64,000 nt of DNA from Polytrichum commune (lineage: Eukaryota > Streptophyta > Polytrichopsida > Polytrichales > Polytrichaceae): NCBI GenBank assembly GCA_950295325.1, contig OX485808.1, forward strand, positions 41,808,527 to 41,872,526, read 5' to 3'. Numbering within the stretch: the first letter of the stretch is position 1; each line of letters begins with the position of its first letter. Below are positions 26,868 to 39,739 of this stretch, piece by piece. Made by a program: the position numbers and the translations under genes. The notes beneath the pieces are model-generated. The model saw nothing but the letters and a program-made list of their open reading frames with translations. It ran no database searches and was not told the DNA's origin.

Positions 26868-28830
26868 TTAATATACACATCCTTTGACATATGCATGTAG
26901 ATCCTTACACAGTGTGGGCCGAATGAACATCTTCCATTTGATCACCTTCATGAATAAACTCATCAAACTACTTGTCTTCTCAGACATCACCATCATTGTC
27001 ATCTTCATAATATTCACCTCTCCTTCAAAATAATTTAATTCCTTTGCTTGCAATAGGTATTTGGTACTCCACTCCATTAGGTCTCACTATAAATATGTGG
27101 CATTGTTATATAAATTTTTTTACAAAGAGAAGGTCCAAACCATCTCTTTGGAAACATCCTTGTAGTATTATGTTGATTCTCTAAACTATCTATCACAAAC
27201 CAACACCCAATCAATAATTTTAATTGGCTTATGTCATAATTAAATTTTGTTGAATAATTTTGTTGCTTACTATCCTTTGAAGCACTTCACCCCTTTGCTT
27301 TAAATGTTTTCATAAGTATCCATCCCAAGAAAAATTGTTTTAAACTTTTTATCCATCCAACTAGTGTGTCGTTCCAAACTACTCAATTTTCTTCCTAATA
27401 TTCGACCATTCACCCTTGTACTACCCTTCCAAAAATGACTAAAGCATTTTCGTCAAATACAAAAATTTCATCTTTATCAATAAAATAAAATAGGATTTTG
27501 TACCTACATCTTCATCCTCATCTGCCATCTCTTCCTCACCATCATACTTCGTATCAACATATCAACATATTAACATATTCATAACAACATCTCCATAACT
27601 AGATTATCATTTCTCACAAGAAATGCTATTCATATAAGCAATGCAAAATCTGGTGTATAACAACTAGCAATCATATCTAAAAGAGGTAGATAATTTAATT
27701 CTATCATTTTTTCTTACATTTTAGTTATATGACAGATTCCCATAATTTCTTTTGACTTATGCATAAGCCTTTTGATGATAGTTTAAAATACTTGTTCCAA
27801 ATTTCACAACATATTTATTTCCATCATCATCATCTTGTAAAATTTTCCACCTAATTTCAATCAGAGAAGCATCAACTATCCATATCACGTTCTATTCTAA
27901 ATGATATTCTACCTTCTTCAAAGTTGGTGGTGATCAAAGAATATCCTTCAACTTCCTCATAGACTTGCTTTGCCCCTCTCCCTACTCAAATCTCTATCCC
28001 TTTTGTAGAATACGGTTACCATTACACTAAAATAGCTACATATGCAAAATGTGAGATCCAAATGTGATAAACAATACATGCCATCTAAAAATCTTTGAAC
28101 TTCCATAGTACCCACGCAATAATTCATCATTTAAATAACATTCATCTTATCTAAAGACAATTTCTAGCCTAAAGATCCACACAAATGTCTTACAACCAAA
28201 ATTTCTCTCACTCAAAATATGAATTTCGGCCCCAATCACATCAAATAAACCTCCTCCAACCTTGACAAAATTTATCACAATCAACTATGTGATTGGCAAC
28301 AAATCATCAGCACCCCTTCCTTAGTACAACCCTTTATAACAATATCATATAGAAAAATTATGGTCTTATTGGGAATGAAATCTCTCAACACCTTATTCAT
28401 GTCATTCATCATACATGCTATTGGGTTCGCAACCCCTTGTGGTAATGTACACATCCTTACAAGGCCTAATAGTGTCATCATAGAAGTCAAGTCTTTATTT
28501 TGCAATGGCAATTGAAATTGATCATAAGTAGAGTAAATATCACCCATAAAATAAATTGTCCTTTCCGCAAATTCACCTACAATCAAATCTGCACCCATGT
28601 TCTAAATGCTCAACTTATTCATCGATTGCATGTCTTGAATGAACATCAATGCTCCGTTCTTTTGGGCATTGCAAATTTTTTTTTGAATATAGAGCAATAG
28701 ATGGCTCTAAAATTCTCATATTGATCTTCTCGCTAAACAACTCCACTAACTTCGGTAAAGATGTCGTAGGCACCAAAATAGGTTGTAATACATATGAAAT
28801 AATAAAAATAACCATAGATGGTACTACACT
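26868..28830 (-). pseudogene. Decayed Ty3/gypsy retrotransposon 2
   Basis: Minus-strand reverse transcriptase pieces lie at 28815-28615 (FSEKINMRILEPSIALYSKK) and 28598-28281 (MGDIYSTYDQFQLPL, GLVRMCTLPQGVANPIACM, then FLYDIVIKG). The catalytic FLDD-type box has become FLYD, losing an aspartate. Further along the minus strand, 26940-26868 resembles the zinc-binding start of gypsy integrase (RPTLCKDLHAYVKGC). RNase H between them is not recognisable. The order agrees with Ty3/gypsy, and the sequence differs from remnant 1, so it is a different lineage. LTRs were not found. Confidence 0.7.
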
Positions 28831-31270
28831 TGGTTCAACACAACTAATCTCATGTGGCTCAAATACAAATGCCTTGCATTAATCTAAATCATCTCCTTAA
28901 AATATCCCCTCCCAACATTTGTTGAAAGTCCATCATCTCCACTTTTTAATCAATCTGATTTTGAATCCCTAAACTCGTCTCATATCTTCCTTAGATCCCC
29001 CAGATTCGGTTGAATTGAAGTTTTTTCAAGTTTCCCCTCACAATTCAATGGTATTAGGAACACTATCAGTTTGGTTTTTGTTCACCATTGCATTATATTT
29101 TGTTTCAACCTTCATTTTCCAAGTCAATTCTTCTTCATCAATGAAAGCCTTAATCTCACCATAAAATCTCTTGGATCAAACATTCACTACCCTATCTTCC
29201 TCATATCCACAATCTAATAAGTGTTTTATTTCCTCCAAAGTGTCCTCAAAACATTTTTGTCCAAACACTTTATGAATGCCTTCATCTTCATTAAGTTTAT
29301 CATGCACCCTCAATTCTTATTCAAAATCTTTAACATAACATTTCTCCATTTTTTTCAAATTATTATTTTCTTAAACATAATAGATTGATTTTGCGACAAA
29401 ATAACACCTTTTGTACTTTTACAACTAAGCGATAATGTTTTTTTTTTTCAATGCACCATTGCAATCCTGCTCTACCGTGATAGGTGGCAAAAATCCATAG
29501 AATTCTCTACATCCTTAAATTCCTTCGTCATCTTTGGCATTGGTTGGTCTCGCAACCTATCAAAGTTTTCCTCATGATTAACACAAACCATCAAAAATTG
29601 AATGATCTTGACTTCTAATCTTTCCAAGTTCACTTTACACTAAAAGGTGAAGGCCTAAAGGCCTAAAGAAAATTTAATGAATGAAATATCTACATGGAAT
29701 CTTACATTTCAAACTATGGATAAGGTTTTATGATTCGTTGGGTATTGTATTAGGCCTACCTTGAAGAGGTAGGCTTGACGCAAATTTTAGCAAACTATGA
29801 TCATAGTAAAACAATTGTCATTGGTTGCTAGATTAATTTGACATATTTTTCCAACAATAATATTTCAATGACATATAATTAAAGACATAAGAGAGGGTCA
29901 TCTCTCCTAGTAACCTACATCTTCAAGTTTTTGGAACTTGCTAGTATATGTGTTTGTAGTAGGATGTTCTATGAACAAACACTATATTCACTCCAGATTC
30001 CTACGGAGATTGAAGTCCTTGTTTGTAGTAGTTTTTTTTTTTATTGATGGTTTTTTATAATTGTTTTTCCTCATTGATATGTTTCTTGTAAGATGGCAGT
30101 AGTTCCAAAATCCAACAATGAAGCCAAGAATCTCTTTAATTGACATTGAATCAATCATAATTAAAATTGTATGGACCCTCCTTGGCAAGTAGGAATTTGA
30201 GCAAATTTTCCAACCACAAACTTCGACAAGCCAAAGTTGAATCCCAAAGTTGTGGTTGGATCCCAAAGTTGACATTTGGTGGTATTTGGGATCCAACCAC
30301 AAAGTACTCAGTTTCGTTCGTCACTGTACACACTAATTCCACTGTTGTGATGAAATAATTGGGTGGTCTTAGAATATTTATCCAACTCCAAAGTCTTGCA
30401 CAATGATGTCAGCAAAACCAATTTTTTGAGTAGTTTTAGCATTTTGGATTCTACATTATTAATCTACAGTTATGCCATGGTCAATCATGCCACACAAGTC
30501 TTTAGTATTGACCAAAATAATTAATGTTCACATGCAAAATATGGTCCATGGAAATGGACATTGAAACACGTGCCTAGCACATGGCACACTAATAAGTTAA
30601 GGTCTATAAGTTCTAAATTTATGGACTTTGAAGATCCCAAGGAAATAAACAACGTTGCTTAATTAGAAGCGTCATGCTCTCTCACTTCACCCTAGGCATG
30701 AAATAGTACAGTCGACAATTGGGAATAAACATGTTGTGATTCTAAAAAAAATCAACGGCCTCAATCTTTGTGCAACGGCAAGGTCCACATGAAACATGGA
30801 ATATTTTTAATTTAAGTTAGAAAGGGTGTGGGAGACATGAAGTTTAGTGACGAAGTGCTCCACATCAGAGTTCGGGAAGTTTTTGAAGCCTTAGTGGCTA
30901 ATTGCCGGTAGTTGCTACGAAGGGTCGGGTTTTTTCCAATTTACATCGGCAAGAGCCGGTCTTTTGTAAAATCAATCGGCCAATTGCCTATATTCTCATA
31001 TTTTCATTGGCCAATATCCGATTAAATGAAATTCATATCTGCACTAATTGTTTAAAAAATGTATGAAAAGTTATTAGAAATTATTTCTTAGTACAAAATC
31101 TTGAATAAGTGAAAAGAAAGGCATGTTCAAAACTTTAAATTTGAAGAGTTAATATCCTTGGCAGGAATTGAACCTAGCAATGCCTTCACCGCTTGAAGGC
31201 CAAGGGTCCCCCAATTCTTCATAGAAGCAATTGGATTTGGTCATGGAAAGGTTGCATAATTCAAAAAGTT
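28831..31270. other. Intergenic, repeat-like DNA
   Basis: The left part may be eroded gag of gypsy remnant 2, but no zinc knuckle was found. The right part (30880-31690) contains recurring ATCGGC and CTAATTGCCGG words around the hAT fragment. No host gene is supported. Confidence 0.35.
30251..30301. repeat. Short perfect hairpin
   Basis: TGTGGTTGGATCCCAAA (30251-30267) pairs with TTTGGGATCCAACCACA (30285-30301) across a 17-nt loop. A direct partial copy of one arm lies just upstream (about 30225-30250). Confidence 0.65.
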
Positions 31271-31276
31271 TAAGGT

Positions 31277-31462
31277 TTAGGGTACTTCCTCAAGTGCATC
31301 ATCAGATGCCCCAGACAAATAGCGCTCTGGATTGCTATACAAATAGCGAAACTTAGCAGCATCCTTCCAAAGATCTAGAACACTTGTTAGAATGTCATCA
31401 AAATCATTGTCTGGGCCTTCCAAAGCAACACGCATCATACTTTCTAAGTTAGATGTAGACAC
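31277..31462 (-). pseudogene. hAT transposase C-terminal remnant
   Basis: The frame reads ESMMRVALEGPDNDFDDIL and then DLWKDAAKFRYL. This resembles the end of hAT-family transposases, where the dimerisation region is followed by an (L)MRI..EGP...FD....LW pattern. Only about 60 residues remain and no upstream catalytic part is readable. The assignment rests on this short pattern; a host gene with the same domain is an alternative. Confidence 0.45.
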
Positions 31463-31690
31463 AGGTATCGGCCAGTATTTGAAATTTGAATACTTCTTCC
31501 GATTGAAATCCAGTAACTCACAAGAAGAATCGGCTACATTTCCGGGACATTTTCTGGTCCATCAGCTAATTGCCGGAGGATTGAAATTACAGTCGGATTG
31601 CCATCCGATGGTTGAAAATTTGGACCGGCCATGAGGGGAAATCCATCGGCTGATAATGAACTAGCCGTCAGTTCTCCCCGATCATAGCTC

Positions 31691-32700
31691 CACATAATAA
31701 AGGTATTAATGTATATTATGTTTGCATCATTTTGCTGTCGTTTTGCATTCCCTTTTGGGTCACGTTGTGTTGTTGTTGTCTTTGACTCCTGAGTTTTGAT
31801 GAAAGTTAGAAGGTGGTGTTCACCACCAAAACTTACCTTAAAAAAAGCCTTGTAGTTGTTTCAAATGATGACCTCTTTTTCAAATGTTGATTGTTTTTAG
31901 AAACTAGCATTTAATCTTGAAGAGCATCTCAATATGTTACTAGAGACACCAACATCGTCTTCTAACAACTAACCGTTTAGCCCCCCGACCATTCGAAGAT
32001 CAATTTCTCTTCATTTTTACTTTTGATGTGTTCTTCATCAATTTATTGGAATTACGGATTGAGGTTGGCTCATTGATTTCGCCTTCTTGAGATCTTTCAT
32101 TTGATATCGTACTCACAACTAGAAGTGAAAGAATGGAAATATATTGAGCAGTTGAAGATTCAAGTGTCATTGTGTTGTTGAGGGAGCATCCGTTGTGGAA
32201 TTCCATTGTATTGATTGTTGACACCTTACCATATGAATAAGCTTTTAGATTTGGGCCTTTGGGGATAGGTAATGAAAGTAGAGTTAAAATAGGTACCATG
32301 AATAAGTTTGAATTGAAGTGTGATCCAAAGAGTGCCTTTGACAATTAGATCTCTCATTGATTTGTTCACTACAAGCCTATGGTTCTTGGGCAATTGTCAT
32401 GCGTCACTCGAATAGGAATAAATTTACCATGATGATAGATTTGCATGTGATTGATATTTAGGTGAGTTTGGACTTTTAATGAGTTCAGAAATGGGCAATC
32501 AATTTTCGAAAATGTGAACAATTGTGATTCAAGTATTAAATTTTGTACTTGCCATGTGACCATTATGTAGGTAATTTTATATTAAGAGATTGTGGATATG
32601 ATGTGCGTCAACATTTGGCATCACAGTGAAGATATTAAGACATGCACATGACAATAGTTTAGTATGGAATTGGCCAAAAGTCCATAATCGTGTGACTAGG
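31691..32700. other. Intergenic, nothing recognised
   Basis: A 114-codon minus-strand frame (32000-32344) has no recognised domain and composition like its surroundings. Confidence 0.4.
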
Positions 32701-33070
32701 ACACTAAATATGATATTTAGTGTCACCAATTCTAATTGTCCTGCTCAATACTAATTGTAAACTGCGGTATAGTGTCACCAACATTAAATGTTAAGCCAAC
32801 GTTATTTGTCATTCCTTGTAAACGTTGGGATGATTAAAGATTTACATTGTTGCAATCACTCACTAAGTGATTTTTCATGCAAATTTCAATCATCCTTGAC
32901 AGTATTTCATCGCAAGTTGCTGACAGGAGAAGGTAGGGTTTCGGCCAATGGATGAACTCATCCATCATCCATGACAATATTTGTAAACTTATTCATCATA
33001 AGTGTCATCCAAAAAATTACCATAGTGACATAAAATATCATATGACACTAAATATCATATTTTATGTAGT
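32701..33070 (+). mobile_element. MITE family M1, copy 2
   Basis: The left end ACACTAAATATGATATTTAG continues as TGTCACCAA; the right end is CACTAAATATCATATTTTAT followed by GTAGT. Each end is a palindrome as well as being inverted relative to the other end. The interior is colinear with copies 1 and 3. About 370 bp, non-coding. Ends beginning CACTA would fit the CACTA superfamily, but I could not identify a target-site duplication, so the superfamily is open. Confidence 0.75.
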
Positions 33071-34740
33071 TGTATTTCATTGACAAAGGACAATTGCTTA
33101 GAACTGATATGTTGGTAGTGGTGTGAACCCAGGGTTGGACTCTTCATTGGAAACCTAGATGATGTGTGTGGGTCATTATGAAAGTAACCTCATATATACA
33201 AGAAGATTATAGAGAAAAAAAACACATGTATACATATTAATAATAAGCTAGAAAATGGGACTCGTGTATTTATACTAAGCATTTAAATTAAGTGTAATAA
33301 ATGCCTCCACTACATATACAAAATATAATATCATGAATTAAATAGGCTATTATTATGTATAACATTCACTTTCGCTTTGCAACGAGAAAGGCATTGAACA
33401 TTTTTCATTCATAGCATGTAACTCAACAATTATGTCAAACAAACAAAGACAAGAGCATAATAACTTAGCCACAATCTAGAGAGCAAAACACAAGGGAGCC
33501 ATGAATGCTTCAACAACTTAGATTTGTAAAAACCTGGAACCCAATTGCAAACCCTAACAAGAATGGATAGGGTAGTTATTGAGGACTATTATTGTGTGAC
33601 AATAATGGATGAAAATATGAACTACATGAAACTAGCACATCTCTTGTCAAAAACATTCTCTAACCTTAAAGCCCCCTTTTGTAAATTGACCTTTACTTCA
33701 AGATTCTTAATAGCCTTTTTAAATGCACACACTAAAGACATATATTACTTCTCCCTTATGCATACTATGTATACTATGGCCTCAAATAATACCCCTTATA
33801 ACACTCATGCTAGTTCATACATAGTGTGGAGAGTCCACCCCCGGAGGCTTGAACATGCATGGACTTGAATCCAAGCTCGTTATACATTTAAGAGCCAACA
33901 AAAGGCTAACAATGCATGGATTGAAAGTTGAATCCAAAGTGCAATGTTATCCTACTAGGCATGAACAAAAAATTGTTTCATGATCTTCTTAATGCAATAT
34001 TTTCAAAGTTATGACACTCATCATATCACAATACCTACCAAGTTAATTCCTAAAAGACAAGTTCTACATGGAATTATAACATGAGCCAACAAATGTACGA
34101 CATCCAAATTATCATGTTCCGCCTTCCAACCTTTCAAAACATAGCCAACCATAAGGGCTTGAAAGAGTTACAACGTCTAGAAGTTCATCATCCTCTCGCT
34201 ATAAGGTGCCTACAACACCATGACCCTTGATGAGAATCGAAGGTGTGTGGGTGTTATTCAGTTCATTTTCATCCTCTCCTCTTCTACCAATTAGATCCAC
34301 ACAACGGAACTTGTCTTGTATTAGCAAGTCTATGATGAAGCATCAACGAAAATCGGATTGAAATTCAGTCATCCCTTGATTTAGTTAATTGGATGTGCAC
34401 AATTTGTTGGTTTCTCAATTGAATATATAGGTCCTCCAAATTATTTTCATTATTGAGTGTGGAGCAGTCAATAATAACTTTAAGACATAGTCCAATCACT
34501 TTTGAACATGTGTCTTTATGGTATTTGATATTTTATCCTCGCCGCACCACACACCAATGAATGTAGGAGTCTAGTTAAGAAAAGTGACCAAATAACACTC
34601 ACATTATTGCCTCAAAACAAACAACAATGAGTAGAAGTTCTACTATTCTTCTCGATTGTGTACTTAACCCATTACTGGAAGAGAATGCAAAGTTCTCAAA
34701 GAAAGGAACACACAAGACTTTCGTTGAGCAACAACTTTTT
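33071..34740. other. Intergenic, nothing recognised
   Basis: A 107-codon frame at 33545-33868 has no recognised domain. Otherwise AT-rich. Confidence 0.45.
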
Positions 34741-34860
34741 TGAAGTCGGGCGGAGTGGGTAGGAAGCATGGGCTTCATCCGAGCAGTGAAGGAGGCATGC
34801 CCGGGGCGGGGTCCAACCTTGGACACATGTGATCTAGCTTGGGGCACATGCTCCAAGGCT
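34741..34860 (+). repeat. GC-rich block starting TGAAGTCGGGCGG, copy 2
   Basis: Same 13-base start as at 14542 and 43108, preceded by GAGCAACAACTTTTT. The 43108 copy is preceded by a similar GAGCAACATATTTT. The downstream GC-rich DNA is different in each copy. Confidence 0.4.
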
Positions 34861-35459
34861 CAGTGCTATTTTAAAGCCAATAGTAAATCCTCGATTTAGT
34901 ACAAGCCTCTCGATACCTCACATGGGTGTTTGGCACTTGCCACCTTTTTCTTTTAGTATTGTTATTTGAGTAGCACCCCATGATCTTCATCCCGCCACCA
35001 CATGACTCTTTCCCCCCAAAATGAAAAAATTACCGACATTTCTCATGAGGAACTTGCTCTCACTAATTTTGCTTTTAAAGGATCTATCCTTGCCATGTGG
35101 AATCTATGAGATCCATCATTCTATTACGTTTATAAAAACATTACCATGTCATAAAGAATAAAGCCTTAATTGTTTTAAAAAAATTTAATTTCATCAAGAT
35201 TATAATAAGAGGAGGTTGTCGTTTCAGGTTTATAGGGTCCGGGTTTTATAATAACTAGCGCACTTCAATTAATTGGTTTTGTTTCCATGATTCTTTATAA
35301 TTGCATGGATCTTCTAAATATGTACAACTTGGATCCATGTGGCTAAGGAAGACAATCCTTATTCACTAATTGTTTTTCTTAATATGACATAAATATTGAG
35401 TGGTAAGTGATCTAGTGTGGCTTAAAGACACGTTCCAAATAAAAAGAAATAAAATTGAT
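34861..35459. other. Intergenic, nothing recognised
   Basis: AT-rich DNA with no repeat shared with the rest of the window that I could see. Confidence 0.4.
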
Positions 35460-35845
35460 GTTAGAGTTTAGGAAGCCAAAAGGTTAATGGGACTAAAACC
35501 TACAAGGTGGCATCAAACTGGTTAATATCCCTACAACGGCAGAGTGCAGTAGCCTCCGTGAGATAGGTGCTAATATTAACTTGTTGGTTTAATTGAAAGA
35601 AAGACTTGAGGTTCCCTAATAATAACTTCTCAAATAGTGATTTAAACTTATCTCTAATGGGGTTGTATAGGGGACACTCTAGTATAAAATGTGCCTCATA
35701 TTATAAGAGCAAGAGTGAAATAATCTATTATCTCTAGAGAAAGGGATAGTGGACCACCGTCCAGTTTTAATGACAAGTCTGTGATTTGAGATGTAGTAAG
35801 CTACAAAGATCTTCTATTGTGATGATGTCATGATTGCCTCATGTA
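35460..35845 (-). pseudogene. LINE 3'-end remnant, copy 3 (best preserved)
   Basis: On the minus strand one frame reads IFVAYYISNHRLVIKTGRWS, continuing TIPFSRDNRLFHSCSYN. After a small frameshift it reads EAHFILECPLYNPIRDKFKS and stays open to a terminal stop after NQFDATL near 35490. A Cys/His tail ending H-F-x-L-E-C-P-L-Y-x-x-I-R is known at the C-terminus of several non-LTR retrotransposon proteins. The 3' untranslated word TTTTAGTCCCATTAACCTTT follows, as in copy 2. Only the 3' end is present, as expected for 5'-truncated LINE insertions. No poly(A) tail remains. Confidence 0.7.
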
Positions 35846-35889
35846 CAATTCACATTTATATTTTTAAAAATCCTTGAGATGTAGGTAAT

Positions 35890-36253
35890 CTACAGTAAAT
35901 ATGATATTTAGTTTCATATGGTATATTTACGTCATTATGGAAGCTTTTCATATAACACTTCTTATGAAATATTGTCATGGATGATGGATGAGTTCATCCA
36001 TTGGCCAAACCCTACCCTCTCTAGTCAACAACTTGTGATGAAATATCGTCACGGAGGATTGAAATTTGGATGAAAAACTACTTGGTAAGCAACGATAATC
36101 ACAACATTGTAAATCTATAATACCAAAAAAAGATTACAGGGAATGACAAATATGGCGAGTTAACAGTTAGTGTTGGTGACACTATACTGCGCTTCACTAT
36201 TAGTATTGAGCACATAATTAGAATTGGTGACACTAAATATCATATTTAGTGTA
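35890..36253 (-). mobile_element. MITE family M1, copy 3 (inverted)
   Basis: Reverse-complement orientation relative to copies 1 and 2. The right end here, CACTAAATATCATATTTAGT followed by GTAGT, is an intact palindromic terminus. The interior includes GGATGATGGATGAGTTCATC. It lies about 45 bp from LINE copy 3. Confidence 0.75.
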
Positions 36254-36329
36254 GTTTCTTCCCCGAGAGATGGAACGAGTGCCACTTTTTAGCACGAAAA
36301 GTCTCATTGATATTATCAAATGTGAATTT

Positions 36330-36625
36330 AAAAGAATTTAAAAGAGATTGGATTTCTTCATCAATCTACCATATTTATTTGAGAATCAAAAGTCAACAAA
36401 ACTAGGGAACATGTATGACCATTTAAAGAGTATGAGACTCTTCACTTTGATCATGAATAGGACATTCCTATGATCTAAAAGAAATGAAAGAAGTGGGTAC
36501 ACCCTCAATTTGAATTTGCTAACTATCTTCTCCTAATCATGTATTTTATATCCTATGAGAAGTGAGTTAGTTGGTAAAAAAATTCATCATTTAAGACCCA
36601 TCTACCTTATAGCTTCTCAAATTCG
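36330..36625 (+). repeat. Dispersed repeat family R1, copy 3
   Basis: TTTAAAAGAGATTGGATTTC, GACCATTTAAAGAGTATGAG and CATTTAAGACCCATCTACCT match the reverse complement of copy 2 in order. Open frames are broken. Confidence 0.5.
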
Positions 36626-37309
36626 GATTCGCTATATGTTAATGCAAACATGATTAATAGGAATAATGTTAATCCAATAAATCATAAGAATAGTGGTAGG
36701 GTGAGTTTAGGTTAAGATATGGATATTTGTGCAATAAAGAGTGTGAAACATGAGCATTCAATTTTTATTTATTTATAAGCAACATTGTACATGTATATAT
36801 TTTACCTTACCCAAACTATAATGATTTTTGTAATACCTTGCCTAGACAAACCTGGTACCTTTAGGATTTTCCAAAACCTTGCCCAGAGGAACCTTGAACT
36901 ATACTGGAACTGCTCAATTTCAACTACGAGTAAAGTGTGGCTTAGAGTTTTTAAAATTATTTTTGGTGCAAATCGAAAAGATTCAATTGCAAAAGGTAAC
37001 CAAAACAAACCATTGCGAGAAAAAACCCCACCCATGGACTCACGGGGCATCAAGTAATAATACCCATATTGGCTCTAAGCTTCCACATAACACTCTTAGT
37101 GGTAGTAAGGCCTTTGACACACCACGTCTTATCAAAACCATTCACAACAACAGGTTGTGTGGCTCAAAGCATGTTCAGCATAAAGCAAATTACAATATCT
37201 AAATGTGAACCAAAGATCTTTAACCTAAGCCTTTTTGTGATAAGATCCTTCACCAGTTTAATATAATTTGTGCTTATTCAATTCCTTCATTTAAGGTTCT
37301 CAATAGGAG
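36626..37309. other. Intergenic, nothing recognised
   Basis: Overlapping frames of 83-107 codons on both strands (36785-37202) have no recognised domain and look like chance readings. Confidence 0.4.
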
Positions 37310-37560
37310 GAGAATCCCAAGCAGTGCCTGGGAAGATTTTGGGCATAGTTGGTCAAGATCCTAGTGATTATGAATCCAACCGGTTCAATGTTGACATATT
37401 CCGGTTTTGCTTTCATTCATTTGAGGTATATTCTAAAAATTCCTCTAAAATGATCGGTGATTTTCCTGAAGTCTCCAACTTCAATCGGTTATTTCTCAAA
37501 CTCAACCAATTCATATGTAACTAACCGCTGGTTCTCAATAGTTTGCAATTCTAATATACA
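37310..37560 (+). repeat. Dispersed repeat family R2, copy 2
   Basis: Matches 15600-15740 from TTCCTCTAAAATGATC through CATATGTAACTAACCGCTGG, with a weaker upstream match to about 14960-14990. Confidence 0.5.
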
Positions 37561-39547
37561 AACGGATAATTGGTCGTGATGGTAGTTTATCATCACACCG
37601 TTCTATGAATTTATGGAAAGGTGGGGCGACCAATTAAGAAGATGTGTCAAGTGTAAAGAGTTGGGACAATGCATGCCTATATTAGTAGCCTTACAAGCAT
37701 ACAACTTTCTCATTCTTATTATGAGAGTTATGGCAACTACATGACACTACGTGACACTACTATGTATGTGATTTAGTATGGTAGTAAAATACGTATGGTA
37801 TGTCAACCCGAACTCAATCTGCCCAAAACATTTTAAATTTTGCTTCAAACTCATTAGCTAATTCTCTTTTCCTTATAATGAATAAAAAATGTGAGGGTAT
37901 TGGTTGGATAACCACAAAGTTAGGAATATGTAGTAACGTATTCAACCTTCCAAGTGTTGGCATGTGGAAGACTATAATATAACAATGCAAGTGATAATAG
38001 TGGCCATTATTAAGACACATATTTTTGCAAGACTTTGTTACTATGGATAAATGATGAATTTAGCCAAGTTCTCATGACAATTTTAGAAAATAATCGATGA
38101 TTAGTATTCATAATTTTTCATTTCCCCTCAGTGTAATTTTTTGGGAGGCTATGTAGTGACAAGATATATGGATGCTTACTTTCATTCTTTTAATAATTTC
38201 TATATCTTTTGCCAAATTTGTCATTGATCCCAAGGGCCCATGTATTGCAAGGAGTAAATATGGAGATTCACACAATTTTAAGGACATTTAAACATCAAAA
38301 TAGTCTTTTGATAGCCTTAAATAATGTTAAATTTGCTTCAAGGGAAGATGGTGGTACTAGTACATGGCCTTCGAAAATTTCTCTTGGGCACATCAACTCT
38401 TTTCTTCTTCATGATTACATAATTTACAAAAATAAAAGACATTTGTGAGTAGGTCAATCAACCAAAAGACTTGGGATTTTTGGACATTGTTGACTTCTTG
38501 GGAAGTTCACTATAATTTAGAATAGCCTTCATAAATTGTCATGTTGCATCAACAAGAGTGAACATATTGCATTATCATTGCATGGGTTGATAATGAATAA
38601 TGTGGGCCACACTACATCAAGTATACGTTGTGGCTATATCTCACTAGATAGCTTTACAATCTACAAATATGGTAGATGGTGAATCAACATTCAAATTTTT
38701 TATATCATTCTTGAAAAGAATTGGTGATAAGACCGCACAGTTCCCATAGTGTGAGACCCTATCCTAAAGCTAGGAAGAACATGACTAGATTAGACAAACA
38801 CGCTCCCATTCACGTCAATTCATAGAACAACATCTATTTTTTATTTTATTTTATTTATTCCCACATTGTGAGGCTATTTGTATCAAGATTCAAGAACTTT
38901 AATAAGCTCTAATTGGCAGGATTATCCTATGATGGACTTTTTTGTTACATGGATTGAAAATTAATTTATCAAATGAAATCCACGTATTGCAGACAAAGGT
39001 TTAATCAATGCATGCACACCCAAGAACCAACACTATGTATTGCAAGTCATATAATTCATAGCCCCAAAATGTTTGACTGAGGTGCATAGTGTTGTTTTGA
39101 GGTTCAATGTTGGGTTTGAGTAATACCCCATATGGTAACTTTGATTGTTATATGTATCCTCAACATGTACGAGGGAGTACATATTCACAACACCTACCAT
39201 CAAGGAGAGTGAAAACATTAATGCTTGGATAAAACCCCCGGGGTTTAACACCTAATTAACACCTTAATCAAAGTCAAAGTGTTGAATTACTCAGCATGAA
39301 TCATAGTTAAATTTAGCAAAAATCATAGGTTTACTAATAAATCTAAATATCAAAGCTTTAACCCTAAAGGTTTCTCTAGAGGGTTATATACCTATAGGGG
39401 TAGATATGTATTGCGCCACCAATGATGGGTGATGGGAAGTGAAATCCTACATGAGGCTAGAGATTTGTAATGTCTATGTAAACTCATTCACGGGGAAGGT
39501 GAAAACGAAATGACCTATTCTACAACCTAGAAACTACAATAACTATT
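37561..39547. other. Intergenic, nothing recognised
   Basis: AT-rich. Frames of up to 79 codons have no recognised domain. Confidence 0.45.
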
Positions 39548-39739
39548 GTATTGAGTGTCACATACTATTTGGAGGCACACATGCTATATATTTATTAATG
39601 TACATTTATTTATCAAGTAAAGAAGTTTATGTTTTACAATGTCCAAACAACCACTTTGACCTTTGTTGGCAAAAAAGAGAGATATACAATACCTACTTAT
39701 AGCATTGTGTAATTCCAAATAGTAAGTGACACTCAATAC
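39548..39739. mobile_element. MITE, 192 bp
   Basis: The left end GTATTGAGTGTCACATACTA continues as TTTGG and matches the inverted right end GTATTGAGTGTCACTTACTA continuing TTTGG. Beyond about 26 bp the arms diverge. No coding capacity. A target duplication could not be fixed. Confidence 0.7.
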
